Source of the DNA: Scleroderma bovista
Taxonomy: Eukaryota; Basidiomycota; Agaricomycetes; Boletales; Sclerodermataceae
NCBI GenBank assembly: GCA_037178675.1
Contig: JAYMGJ010000130.1
Coordinates: 22,635-86,634, forward strand
Length of the DNA: 64,000 bases
Reading direction: 5' to 3'
A program made the translations under genes and the position numbers. The notes beneath the pieces were generated by a model. It saw only the letters and a program-made list of their open reading frames with translations, was not told the origin of the DNA and did not search any database. Positions 31,994-43,553 of this stretch are shown in pieces; positions within the stretch are counted from its first letter, which is position 1, and the number at the start of each line of letters is the position of its first letter.

Positions 31994-34900
31994 TTAACTG
32001 TCTATTTCAAATGCATGATGGTCTATATATTTGTTGACATAAAATGCTCAAAATGCATCATAGGAATGGTAAGGCTTGATATTGCAGGAGATGGGATTGG
32101 TACCGTATATAGGGATCAGGTGGGCACTACAATGGATGGTATCAATGTGAATAATCACGAGGTGAGGTGTGTGGTTGTTACGACCATGCCCAACTCCGGG
32201 TCTTATCCGATCACTCCGGTCGCATCGCAGCTCTACAGCTCAACTCCGGTCGCTCAACATTTACTCCGGTCGCGCTCGCGCAGATATCCTTCCGTTAAGT
32301 ACGACCCTTGGTCTATGCTCTATTCGTTCGTTACCACACCTCGCCGTTTACCCTGTCTTGACGTGAGTTCTCCGTGTACTCGATATATCTCCTACCTTGT
32401 ATCATTTTCACCGGACCTGGTTTATTTTACCCGGACCTGACTTTATTTTCGTCGGACCTGGTCTATCCCTTTCTCCGGTTATCCTTTGTCCGCCTTTTAG
32501 GCTGTTTACTTGTCACCGTAAATACTCGTCCCTAGTTCTTACTTAGTATAAGTACTCTGTAGATTATCCTGTACACCTCAGTCTGAAATCAACCATAGTC
32601 TCTACTCCTGATCTTGCCCGTCTCCGTCTCTGTCTCCGTCTCCCCTTCTTGACCGGAACCTACGCAAGGGATCAACGCTCGTTGTCCTTAGTCGTTGAAT
32701 CCAAGCGGTCACCAACTCCGGCCGGACTAATCTCTTGTCCAGCCCTCTGCCCTCCCCCTTCGTCCGCTTCTGTCCGGACTTGACCGGACCCCCTACCGGA
32801 GTAGACCCGGACTTGACAGTGGTTGGGTAGGGAACTGGGATGGACCATCCACATGCCAGTGTCCTCATCCGGCACATCACCAATCTTGTCAAACCACCAA
32901 ATGATGGCGCACTCATATAACTTGGACTGATACCTGAATGAAAAGAAAGATAGGATGCGAGCAATATCAAGAGCCTGCATCCCAGTGGTGTCTGGGTTCA
33001 TTGTAACAAACACACAGTCCTTTCAAGGACCTTCCTTTCTCCACAGAGGTGTTGAACGGATGAACTCCGTTTGCATCCCACCAATCCTGCTGAGGTCACT
33101 GGGTGCATAGAATCTTGCACATGCCGAGTTGAATACATATATGCGGCCATCATAGTGAGGGCATGCAGAGAGCGGAATTTCAGATGCGTTACGGTGGTCA
33201 TTTGGGTTGAGTTGTTCAAAGAGAAATCGCCGCACCAAGTCGACTAAGTTGGGGATATGGAGCTCTGCTCCAAGTGTGGACAGGGTGTGTGGGCGCCGTC
33301 GCTCTGTACTGCTGTATTAGAACAAACAAAAACATATGTCTGAGCAGCGTACAAGGGGTGCGCGAGAGCTGCACATGCACAGACAAATCCGTGGGGCTAT
33401 CATCTGCGACAGGCATGTCGCCACCATCTTGCATGCTGGCACCCTGTTGGGTGTGGTCTGTGCCATTGTGAGTAGCCTCTGCATTGTCACTTGTGGCATC
33501 GTCGCCATTGCTGTTGTCGCCAAGTAATATTTGTGCTATGTGACAAAGGTCAGCAGCTCTCGAAAGCTGATCAGACAGTGTGGCTCACAGAATGCCCCAA
33601 TTGCAGACGAAAGACATGTTTGATTCATCATCCCCCAGCTGCTGAAGTTGACACAGGAAGTGGCAAGCTTGTCCAGCTGCTGGTTTGTTAGAAGCATTTG
33701 TCCGAGCAGTTGATATTTGCTTGATCGCCACCAAGGCTCTTTGATGGCCTTGATATGTTTTGCAGAATATTGACAAGGAAGGGAGAAAGTCGTGACCACA
33801 GGGTTGTCACCAGCCCTGAAGATTTCATGCCAAGTATGGAACCGCTTGAGTGCATCTTTGATGTCTGCAAGTGCCTTCTCCGAGATGATGTGCCGGCGGA
33901 CTAGATAACAAAATTTGAGAAAAGCATGGAATGTACATATGATTGCAGCAGGCACATAGCCTTCAATAGCAGCAATGTACACCCTTGAATGATATAATAA
34001 GATGTAGTATTGAAATAACATGAGCATGACAACATACCTTCATCAGAGCTTTCAAGTCATCACCGGTCCATTGCTTGAAACCATGTCCTTGAGGGAAACG
34101 GCGCAGTCCAGTAAATGGAGCTACAGCAGCAATTCTAAGGTTACATCAGTATCAGAGCCACACAGTGATCAAAGATGGAACTTACCTGCAATCAATGTCA
34201 TCCAATATTTGGTCCGCTCCTCTCTTTGGGTGTTTTTTTTTTGAATATATGCAGTGACCCAATCAACTAAGTGGTCCTTGAAACAGCCTTTTATGAGCTG
34301 ATGTAGAATGCCCGGTGCAATTAAGTGGTAGATGTTGGTGTGAGGGAAATCATTTGTAAATGGCTAACAGGCGTTCAAGCAATTTGAGATGGTACGAATA
34401 ATGCAGACTTACAACAAGGTCACCAACAATGCCATATTTGTCCCACATAAGGTCAAGTGTGCTCTCTTCAAACAGTGCTTCAGTAAATGCTCGACTGTGG
34501 TCAAGAGCATCTTCATTTAAGTTTCCGCATAGTGCCTGACATCTGGCATAAACATTTAGTTGCCAGTGGAGCGAGCAAAAAAAAAATCAGACATACCTCA
34601 GACACCATCCATGTACAATACACATAAGGAGCACCTGCTCCTCATAGTCTGCAATATAGGGAACAAGACCATATATCACATGGCAAAAGTGGCCATCACT
34701 GAACTTGACCACCTCAGGTGTTGTCATAGCAGGCTTGAGGGGGCTCAGAATTGCCACAAGTGAGCTATGGAATAGCTGCCAATGAAACTTGTGGAATGCC
34801 ACATCTGAGGCATGCTCTTTCATAGCTAGTGAATGGATAATAAGAGGTGCATTATCAAACATTGAATATGCACGAAGTACTAACTTTGAGGGATGGCAAG

Positions 34901-36062
34901 GAACCCAATGAGTACAAGTGTGTCTTGGTGAGCTCGCCTTACGTTGTTATGTACGTTTCCAACTGACATGTACAGGGGATAGTATTCATTGTTTCCCGTG
35001 GCAACTGATACAGTGGTTTTGTCGCTCCCAAGTATGATAGGTATGAATGTGCTGCCGTGCATGCTCTCATCTTCAGAAATGATATCCTGAATCTATGAGA
35101 TCAATGTGAGACACAACAAAAAAATGACATACTGCCTGTTCCCAAGCCCATTTGCCAGACATGAAATCTTTGTATTGGCTGGTCTGATCCTCTGTCAAAT
35201 ATTCCTCGAACAGCTGCAGATCGATCTCATTAGAGAAGGATGGATTTCCAAGAATTTGACAAGCAACTTGGCAAGGATCCTGGAACCAAACATTGTACTT
35301 TTTTAACATCCACAGTGGTGGATTTACAGTTGGAATCTCACCGGTGTAGCCAGCAGAAAAACCCTGCCACTTCACATCGCCAGCAGTGGTAGCATTGATG
35401 GTTTGGTACAGGTGGCAGTGATTAGAAAAGGGTGGTTGTGCTTGGTGGGGATATAAAGAACTGGCCCAAAGATCCAGAAGAGCATCTATCTTCAGCGCAG
35501 ACATCTGACACCGAGAAAACAAAAATTCAGCCGTCTCAAACTGCAGCTGACTTTCATATGGATGCCAATCATGGGGATTGTTGGCATCAACCGGTGGGGG
35601 AGTTCCTGGGGCCAGAAACGCCCCATTTGCATCACATGGTTGACCTGTAGAGTTCAGAGGTCAAATATACAACTGAGAGAGAGGAAGCTTCTGACCTGTT
35701 AGTTTAGGGTGATAGCACTGGTAGTACTTGTCACCAGGGCCAAAGAATAAAGTGTTTTCATCAGGGGGGACAGGCTCTTGAGGGTCATGATGATCTGGCA
35801 GCAGAGAATATGGTGGTGGGCCGAAATCTTCACCATCCCAGCCATCCTGGTCAGGTTGCTGTTCTGCATGGACCTGGGTTGGCAGAAGGCTAGGCGAATG
35901 TGAAGAATGTGAAGATATTCGTGGTGAGGCTGGAGGGCTGGGCACACGCAGTGGTGAGAGGATAGGGTGTGCTGAACGAATATGTTTTTTGTGACCACCA
36001 AGTGTCTTGAAAAAGCACCTGCATCCAGGGTAGCTGCATGGGTATTGGAGGACAGTGTTCAT
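31994..36062 (-). pseudogene. Plavaka-1 transposase (CACTA-like), interrupted
   Basis: Starts MNTVLQYPCSYPGC at 36062 with a C2H2-type finger (CSYPGCRCFFKTLGGHKKHIRSAH). Further blocks across several introns: WQGFSAGYTGEIPTVNPPLW and KDFMSGKWAWEQA (35400-35130), then STFIPIILGSDKTTVS with YPLYMSVGNVHNNVRRAH (35060-34910), typical of the Plavaka catalytic region. C-terminal part: FVTMNPDTTG and YECAIIWWFDKIGDVPDEDTGMW (33010-32830). The final block HLIPIYGTNP...YVNKYIDHHAFEID ends at 31994 beyond a solo LTR inserted at 32176. One TGA (DAF-TGA-AFYVNKY) stands where Arg is expected. Dead copy. Confidence 0.8.
32176..32818 (+). mobile_element. Solo LTR of the Gypsy-A family in Plavaka-1
   Basis: TGTTACGACC...ACTTGACA, 643 bp, flanked by GTGGT (32171-32175 and 32819-32823). 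U3 has several copies of an actccggtcg motif (32180-32275). It splits the C-terminal exon of the Plavaka-1 transposase on the opposite strand. Confidence 0.9.
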
Positions 36063-36089
36063 GGTCCTTCAGGATCTGCAAAGCGGGAG

Positions 36090-36265
36090 CGCGGAGAAGT
36101 GTAAATGTTTGGTTAGCATGTCTGATGGTCCCAGGGTAAGGGCCTACACTTACAAATTCAACACTAACATGACAGGAGAGTAGGAGCACAGAATGTAAGT
36201 GTTCGGTTAGTATGTTTGTCATCCCAGGGTAAGGGCCCACACTTACAAATTCGACAGTGCTATCT
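36090..36265. repeat. Tandem repeat in the divergent Plavaka-1 promoter region
   Basis: Two units of about 100 bp. Each contains tttggttag- or ttcggttag-like sequence, then catcccagggtaagggcc-like sequence, then cacttacaaattc. Within the second unit, tgtaagtg (36193) and cacttaca (36242) are inverted. The repeat lies between the Plavaka-1 start (36062) and the companion gene start (36331), so these may be transposase binding or promoter elements. Confidence 0.6.
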
Positions 36266-36330
36266 CGCACCATTTTTTTCAGCCCTTTTTAACCTACTTC
36301 TTCGACCTTCAACCAGTTGTCCATCATTTC

Positions 36331-37284
36331 TCTCCCATGGAACCTTCCACAGATACTCCCACTTCCCCTCAATGAACCCGTGCCAGGAATTCAGAGAAGC
36401 ATCCAGCTGAAATTCTTTTCACCACAGGAATAATGCAGAAACAACGTACCAAAGCTGAGAAGGCTGCAGATGACAAGCGTCTGAAGGACGCTAAAGCCGC
36501 TAAGGAGGAAGCCACTAAGCAAGGAATTGAGCGCCTTGCTTTGATGGAAATGGAGGCAGAGGCAAAGGTGAGTGATGCAAAAGCAAGCAAACCAAAGCCT
36601 CGCCCTCACCCTCAGAAGTGGTTGAAAAAGGTGGTCGATGGGATCAATAAAGAGCAAATGGTGAGCCTATCTATCAGTGCTGAATTGATGAGGTAAAACT
36701 TACCATCTCTTGGATAGAACAGCAGAGGTCCATCTGAACGTGAACACAGCCAGCCACAGATGTCCATGAAGGAGGCAATAAAGGAGTGTAAGACTCAGAA
36801 AAACATGCTGAAGAGGGAATACAGTGAGACTCTGAACACGCATTATAAATGTGTACTTACAAATATTTGATGTGAATGTTAGCGCTGGTTATACCAAAGG
36901 GGTAAGTTTGATCTTTTATCAGCATAATGTTTTCCCTCACTGAGTCTACATTGTTTTTTCTTGACCTTGCTCTGAATGGAAGGATGGTGAAGAAGTTTGT
37001 GCAAGGAGGTCAAGTCAAGACTTGGGTAGCCGATGTGGCTGCCGCTGACACAAACGACCCCACATTCTCAGCTCCCTCTGCAAAAACTTCACTGACAGTG
37101 CTCGCCAGTAGCTACAAGAATCGTTCCCATTCCACAACTCCCAACACTCCAGTGTCTTTAAGCAACCTACCTGTGGACAAATTGAACAAAATTTTCACTG
37201 ATATGGTGGATGATAGGGCTGAGAAATCGGCGACAATGAAACGTGCCATGGCTTTAGGCACACAGACTGTCATGGTGAGTGCAT
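36331..37284 (+). pseudogene. Companion gene of Plavaka-1, 5' part (basic coiled coil)
   Basis: Divergent from Plavaka-1. Starts MEPSTDTPTSPQ, then one TGA, then a Lys/Ala/Glu-rich helical segment (QRTKAEKAADDKRLKDAK, 36440-36560) ending before a GT donor. After one or two introns it continues VKKFVQGGQVKTWVADVA (36985-37040) and DKLNKIFTDMVDDRAEKSAT (37175-37235). Such proteins are common, unnamed companions of transposons in agaricomycetes as far as I recall. Cut by Copia-1 at 37284; the frame probably resumes at 43125. Confidence 0.5.
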
Positions 37285-37572
37285 TGTTGAAGCAATACCT
37301 ATATACGTAGAGGAACTGCTACTCCAACTCACCTGTTGGGTGGAGTGCACAACCAGAGATGGTAGTGGTAGCTGGTTAAGAGCTGTTATATTATATAAGC
37401 GGTTGACGCTGTTTATATACAACAAATAGTGTGATGCGTGACTGTGACGCGTGACGTGTGACATGTAACATCTACTCTAAAGAGGACTATTACTAAGTCT
37501 ACACTAATATGGGTTGCAGTCTTGCGCGCACTTCGTCGACGGTTTACGCCGGGTGCACGTGCGACTTCAACA
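37285..37572 (-). repeat. Copia-1 3' LTR
   Basis: TGTTGAAG...CTTCAACA; equals the 5' LTR except for a 13-bp indel at about 37430. Contains tatattatataagc as a possible TATA region. Confidence 0.9.
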
Positions 37573-37618
37573 CTCCCCCTCGCTGTGCTGCACGTAGAGC
37601 ACTTCAGCGAATAAGGCG

Positions 37619-40600
37619 CTAGATGCTGCCAGAGGGAAACTGTAAGCCTAGTTGAGCTCTGAACTTCACAAATTTCTCGCGGGGCAAGTTCTTGGTGAGC
37701 AGATCGGCGGGATTCTCAGCACCATCAATGAAGGATAGTTCCACATTACCTTTCGCGACTGACTCGTGGATTCCGTGGTAGCGGATGTCGATGTGCTTGG
37801 AGCGAGGCTCCGTTACGGGGTTGGATGCCATAAATATGGACCCCTGATTATCACCACAAATCGGGATAGCTTTCAGCTTATAGCCGAGCTCACCGAGTAA
37901 ACTCCGAATCCAGGTGACTTGGCGAGCACAATTGCTCAAAGCCATGTATTCAGCCTCAGTGGACGAGTATGCAATAGTCTTCTGCACACGAGAAGTCCAA
38001 CTGATCAAGCCATCTGCAAGTTTCAGGTAGAAACCTGTCTGCGAGAGGCGAGAGATAGGGTCTGATCCCCAATCTGAGTCCGTGCATGCAATCAGGCCAG
38101 CACCGGATCCACCATTGTACACTAGGGAATAATTAGGTGTACCAATCAAGTAGCGACAGATATAGAGTGCTTTGGACAGGTGGTCCTGGGATGGGTTCGC
38201 GGCATGGCGCGAGAGGTGCGTGACTGCAAAGGCAATGTCGGGCCTAGTGCCTAACATAAGGTACAGGAGGGATCCAATAAACGTCAAACAGGAGCGGAGT
38301 TCTGCATCAACAGGCTCTGTATTTTTGGCGGCATAGTAGCCAGCTGGCAGTGGGGTGCTTGCGGACTTTGCATTAAGCATGCCGCAGTGTTCAATGACCT
38401 TTTGGAGGTACACGCATTGATCCAGATGGATAGCGTGACCTTTGCGAGTGATTCGCATTCGGAGGAACTCCTTAGGTTCTCCAAGGTCTCTGCACTCCCA
38501 TTTGCGCATGAACTGCGCTTTGATGGCATCAACAACAGCCTTGTTAGGGCCACAGAATAATGTGTTGTCAACGTAGATAATACCAATGACGATGTTGGTG
38601 CCTTTCTTCTTGTAGAAGAAGATGCCTGCTTCAGACTTAAGGCGCTCAAACCTGAGCTCTTTGAGAGACTCATCGAGTGTGCGCCACCAAGCTAGGCCGG
38701 CCTGTTTGAGGCCATAGAGGGCACGCCAGAGGCGGAGCACTTTGCACTCTTGCCCAGGAACTGCAAACCCTTCGGGTTGTTCCATGTAGATCTCTTCGTC
38801 GAGCTTGCCATACAAGTAGGCGCTCCGAACGTCGAGTCCAGTGATATACCAGTTTTCAAGCGTGGCAAGCGCAAGCATGAGGCGCACTGTTTCAAAGTGC
38901 ACGACTGGTGAGAAGACCTGGTCGAAATCTAATCCCTCGACCTGGGAGAAGCCTTTCGCTACTAAGCGGGCTTTCTTGCGGCCATCCGACTTTACATCAA
39001 AGACCCATCGGTTCTTAATGACCTTCCGGTCTCGGGGACGGTCAACTAGCTCAAAGACTTTGCGCTTTCGCAGCACGTCGAGCTCTTCTTGGCAAGCAAG
39101 TCGCCAGAGTTTCTGCTCAGCTTGGGGTAAGCGAGCAATGTCCTTATAGGACCAGTTGCGGACACTCTCGTACTGAGGGTCGCGGGTTTCGAGGGCTTTG
39201 CCCATCAGATAACGGACTAGGTTTGCTCCCCCTTCCTCGCACATCTTTTGCACATCTTCCTCACTGGGCGTTGCAGAGGTGTCGGGGAAACCACCAGGAA
39301 CATGGTCTGGTGTGTCCGGTTGTGGGGGTCTAGGGACCTCACCCACTGTTTCTCGCCATTGAGAGGCACTTTCGATATCCCGGAGTTGCTCGACGGGATG
39401 TCGCCGCTCACCATACACGTTACCGGGGCACAATGGCGCTCTACGTTCACGTTGGGGGCGGGCAGGGATATTCACTGCAGGGGGTCGCGGCGCATTCTGG
39501 CGGTGTTCAGCTCGGCCAGGGCGCTGCAGTGCCGGGGGTGGCGGATTTCTCGCCGGTGAAGGCGTTCTCAGTGCCGGTGGAGGCACTGGAGATGGCGTAC
39601 GGGGAGGATTTATTTGGTTAGGCTCTTCCTCAGGAGCCTCAGGGTCCTCGCGCTTTGGATCGTCATCCTGCGCTTGGGGATGTGGGTAGCCATGGTCATG
39701 TTCCACATTGTCATCACTGTCGGTATCATCAGGGGGATTCCCTGGTCGATCAGTGGCTGGTTTCGGATTTGCCCTTCCGAAAGGGTTCTCGAGAGGTTCG
39801 CGCCTGTTTTTGGGGCAGCGAGGGAAATGACGCTCGTCAAAGACGGCGTGAGCAGCGGTAAACACTGCATTGGTGGAGCGCATGAACAAAAAATTGTGCT
39901 CATTGCCAGGGGCAACACCGACATAGGTCATAAGCTCCGACTTGGGAGCCATCTTATTTGCTCAAGCCGAGGCTGGGAGGTAGACAAAGGCTCCACAGCC
40001 AAATACATGTAGGTGGTCGATGTTAGGCATCTCCCCCTTAAGCATTTCGTGGGGGGTGCGCCATCGCAGGCGAGCTACCGGAGTACGGTTGTAAAGGTGA
40101 GTTGCGTGAGCGAACGCAAATTCCCACCAGGAGTCAGGAATGCAGGCTTGATGCCGCATAGACTCAGCTTTATCCATGAGAGTGCGCCCTAGACGCTCGG
40201 TGCGGCCATTCTGCATGGGGGTTCTTGGAGCACTTTGGTATATTTTAATTCCTTTCTCAAGGAGTGCTCAATCAAACAGATCAGATTTATACTCTCCACC
40301 GGCATCGGACATCCATCCAACGACATGCGTATCATGTTGGACGCGCACCATTTCGAGGAAATCTTTGGCAGCCGTAATCGCTGCAGCTTTGGAGCGAAGA
40401 GGCATAGTCCAGGCGTGAGAGGTATAATCGTCGTAGAAGGTAATAACATATTTAAACTTCCGGTACGACGTAACTGGGAAGGATTTGAGGTCAGAGTGCA
40501 CCAGCTCAAAGGGCTTGGAAGCACGTCTTTCATTCTCTGGGAAAGCTCGATTGGGCATCTTGCCAAGAGCACATCCAGGGCAAACACAGTCCTCAGTAGG

Positions 40601-42574
40601 AAAGTGAATCTCCGGGAAGCGCTGCGTATGTTTTTGCGCACGTCGGAGTACTTCCTTCGAGGGGTGCCCGAATCTCCGGTGCATAATGTCATAATCGACT
40701 TTGCTCACGGAGGCGATGTAATTAGATCTAATTATCGGGATAGATCTAATCCCAAAAATGATGTTGCAATCGTCTTCTGGGTCTGGCCCAAACCATAGGC
40801 GTTCAGCTTTATGAATGAGGCTAATGCCTCGCTTATCGCCAGTGACCTTGTAGTTACGCTGGAGCATTTCGCCCATAGAAATAAGGCGTGCAGTAGCGCC
40901 TGGCATATGGAGCACTTGGGTGAGTGTAATGACTTTCTCATCCCCTGAGTTGTGGTCTAGGCACCGGAGTAATACCGTGCCAATGCCAGCAATCAGTGCT
41001 ACACCATTTGCAGTTTTGGCGTAGTGCGCTCGCTTTAGTGCGTTGTAGGAGGCGAAATCACTTATGTCACCAGTAAAGTGGTGTGATGCGCCAGAGTCTA
41101 GTAGCCAGAAGGCACCAGAGAGTTCACTATCGTCAACCATTTTTCCCTTACAGCCAGCACAGCGTGCATCATTCAGACACGAACAGATATATGCATTGCT
41201 CGAGGGGACATGACACGACATATTGTAGTTACTACTCGCTATATACAGTGATGGCGTAAAGCGCACATGTAAAGGGAGCGTGTCAGTGTCGGTCAGCACA
41301 CGTGCAGAAGGTACTTGCCTGAAAAGGCTGGCTTCCGTGCCCATCGCCATTGACGTCGCGTTGTAGTGGTCGAGGACCATTGCGTCGATTTCGTCGAACT
41401 CGTCGTCAGCGAAAGGCTCATGGGCGAAAGGTTCATCATCCCCAAGGGAGATGGCATCCTCCTCATACATTGTGATGCGCTCCTCGAGACGAGGGCACTT
41501 CAACGAGGAGGGACCTGCCTCAGGCTGGTCCAGGTTCGCACTTGCCATCGACACAACTTGGTCGAGGGTGTGGATGGTCTGGCAGGAGGGCTCTACCCCC
41601 AGACGGTGTGCCAAGTCGAAGGCCTTGATAGTATTTTCGAAAGCGGGGGGGCCGTAGTGGGCAGCACCGGGAGTGTGAGCCAAGGCACGAGGGTCAACGG
41701 TGGGCTCTGGTCCATCGTAGTGGACGTAAGTAGCAAAGGCGGCTTGTTGGGCGTTCTCATGGCGAGCGCGAGCCTTCTTGCCGCCACGGCGTGTGCGGCC
41801 TCCCTGTCCTTGGGCAGGAGCGTTTCCGCTCGTACCGCCGTTGGACCCGCCTTGCTGCTGCTGCTGCTGGGCGAATTTGGGGTCAGCTGGCTTGCGCTTC
41901 ACAGCGCTAAGCTTGTTGGCCTGTGGGCCCTTACCACCGGCGCGCGAAGAGGCGCCTTTCTGCTCAAAAGAGAGTGTGGCGGCCTTTACAATCCCGTCGG
42001 GCTTCAGGTTCTTGATCTCATCCGGCGACGTTTGGCTGAGTATCTGAGCTATGACCTCCATAGTGGGAGGGAGCTTGCAAAGTATAATCATCGCCTGCAC
42101 GGGGGCAGGGAACTCGAAGCCGGCGTCTTTGAGATAAGCGAAATGGCTAAGCACCTTGGTGATAGCCGGAGCGGGATGGGAGCCAGCGGGAATGGTAGTC
42201 GCCAGGAGCTTGCTAAGCTCAGCGTAGGCGGAGCCGATACTGGGGGCGCCGAAGTTCTTCTTTAGGTGGTCCCAGACGTCCTTAACGTTGTCAAGATTCG
42301 AGACGGCGACCTGGATAGAGGGGGCAAGGTGCAAGGTGATGTTACCGAGCGCTCTCTCGGTGTTGTCGTCCCATTCCTTACGGTCATCGTGACCGGCAAC
42401 GGGTTGCGTCGTCGAGTAAACGTACCATTGGCCTTGTGCCCGGAGGTAGGCTTGCATAGAGGTGTGCCACTGCTGCCAGTTGGAGCCAGTGAACACGGGA
42501 ACCATCTTGTCTAGAGCGCTGGACATGGTGATATTCTGTTGGGAGTCAACGGAGTCAGCAAGTGAATGCGACAA
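37619..42574 (-). pseudogene. Copia-1 gag-pol polyprotein (one frame, two TGA)
   Basis: About 1650 codons in one frame from MSHSLADSVDSQQNITMSSA (42574). Gag to about 41750; His/Gln/Gly-rich linker; protease FWLLDSGASHHFTGD (about 41105); integrase zinc finger (HRRFGHPSKE ... CVCPGCALGK, about 40690-40560) and core (LVHSDLKS, SDAGGEY); Pro/Arg-rich linker (39750-39350); RT (39050-38400); RNase H (TDSDWGSD, 38080; STEAEYMALS, 37950). TGA at 40268-40270 and 39962-39964 stand where Copia-2 has CAA and AGA. The RT box reads YVDN instead of YVDD, so polymerase activity is doubtful even without the stops. Confidence 0.9.
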
Positions 42575-42830
42575 CGGACAAGCAAGAAAAGAAGAAACAC
42601 CTGAGTGCTAGTGAAAGCACTTCTGTCAACAGCTAACTCATGACTAGGGTATGCCAGCGCAAGTCGTCGACGATGTTCGCCATGGTTGGCGCAAGCCATC
42701 AACGAACTTCACCTGTGGCAGTACAGGTGCTCAACTAGGAGCTCACTGTGGTCCACAGCGTCAAGCTAGTTAAAGCGACGCTCAGGGAGCTGGAGCGCTG
42801 CCTGGTGCATTGCTGCACACAGTGCGCTCA

Positions 42831-42844
42831 CAGGGCTCATAACC
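42831..42844 (-). promoter_or_regulatory. Copia-1 primer binding site, half-tRNA type
   Basis: The plus strand reads cagggctcataacc immediately beside the LTR, matching the anticodon stem-loop of initiator Met tRNA (CAU anticodon in the centre). Drosophila copia and yeast Ty5 are known to prime from a cleaved half of this tRNA. Both copies in the window keep these 14 bases. Confidence 0.65.
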
Positions 42845-43119
42845 TGTTGAAGCAATACCTATATACGTAGAGGAACTGCTACTCCAACTCACCTGTTGGG
42901 TGGAGTGCACAACCAGAGATGGTAGTGGTAGCTGGTTAAGAGCTGTTATATTATATAAGCGGTTGACGCTGTTTATATACAACAAATAGTGTGACGCGTG
43001 ACGTGTGACATGTAACATCTACTCTAAAGAGGACTATTACTAAGTCTACACTAATATGGGTTGCAGTCTTGCGCGCACTTCGTCGACGGTTTACGCCGGG
43101 TGCACGTGCGACTTCAACA
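42845..43119 (-). repeat. Copia-1 5' LTR
   Basis: 275 bp, perfect TGTTGAAG/CTTCAACA ends, next to the primer binding site on its inner side and to TGCAT on its outer side. Confidence 0.9.
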
Positions 43120-43124
43120 TGCAT

Positions 43125-43330
43125 ATCAGTCTCAAGCTCCGTAACTAACACATCTATACCAGATTACTCCAGTCGAAGAAAGTGAGGGTGAGCTGGACAC
43201 TCCCATTTCCAACCTGTGGCTCCTACTAGGATCACCAAGCACAAGGCCCCACTTGTCTCAGACAGCGAGCCAGGACACACCAGGAAAAAAGTTCAGGTGC
43301 CATAGTTGCCTGTCAATTTATATAGTTGCT
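43125..43330 (+). pseudogene. Companion gene of Plavaka-1, continuation after Copia-1
   Basis: After the TGCAT duplication the sequence stays coding-like: one frame reads TRITKHKAPLVSDSEPGHTRKKVQ, a basic, Ser/Asp linker of the kind seen in these companion proteins. It ends at a TAG near 43305. No further homologous exon follows before Plavaka-2, so the rest may be displaced (see 49664-50463). Confidence 0.3.
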
Positions 43331-43553
43331 TTTAGTCTACATAGTTATAGGGTCAAGCTATGGTGGTTATATGGTACTACATGGTACAAGGCTTGGCTAT
43401 CAGAGCCCATGGGACAGAGTATATGATCTATGTTGTACTATAAGGAACAAGGCTTGGCTATTCAAGCCTATGCAACTCCATTAGACTATGATAGCTCACT
43501 CAAACCTTTACAGCATAAGTGGTGGACAGTAGCTAGACATAACTTCCCCATAT

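Larger units (their letters stand above)
37285..43119 (-). mobile_element. Copia-1, complete Ty1/Copia element
   Basis: 5835 bp with LTRs 37285-37572 (288 bp) and 42845-43119 (275 bp), flanked by TGCAT (37280-37284 and 43120-43124). I see no base substitution between the LTRs; the length difference is a 13-bp gain or loss in a gtgac-rich stretch. The primer site lies directly inside the 5' LTR (42831-42844) and a purine tract gaggggga lies before the 3' LTR (37573-37581). A single frame covers the whole coding region, broken by two TGA codons. Inserted in the Plavaka-1 companion gene. Confidence 0.93.

Noticed and set aside
41366..42265. Open frame of 299 codons on the plus strand within Copia-1 gag
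   Set aside because: Exactly antisense to the well-supported gag frame in a GC-rich stretch, no motif, and disrupted in Copia-2.
43330..43550. Possible terminal inverted repeat of Plavaka-2 matching 49283-49640
   Set aside because: Both ends are rich in tatag motifs, but I could not align a consistent inverted pair or a target duplication.
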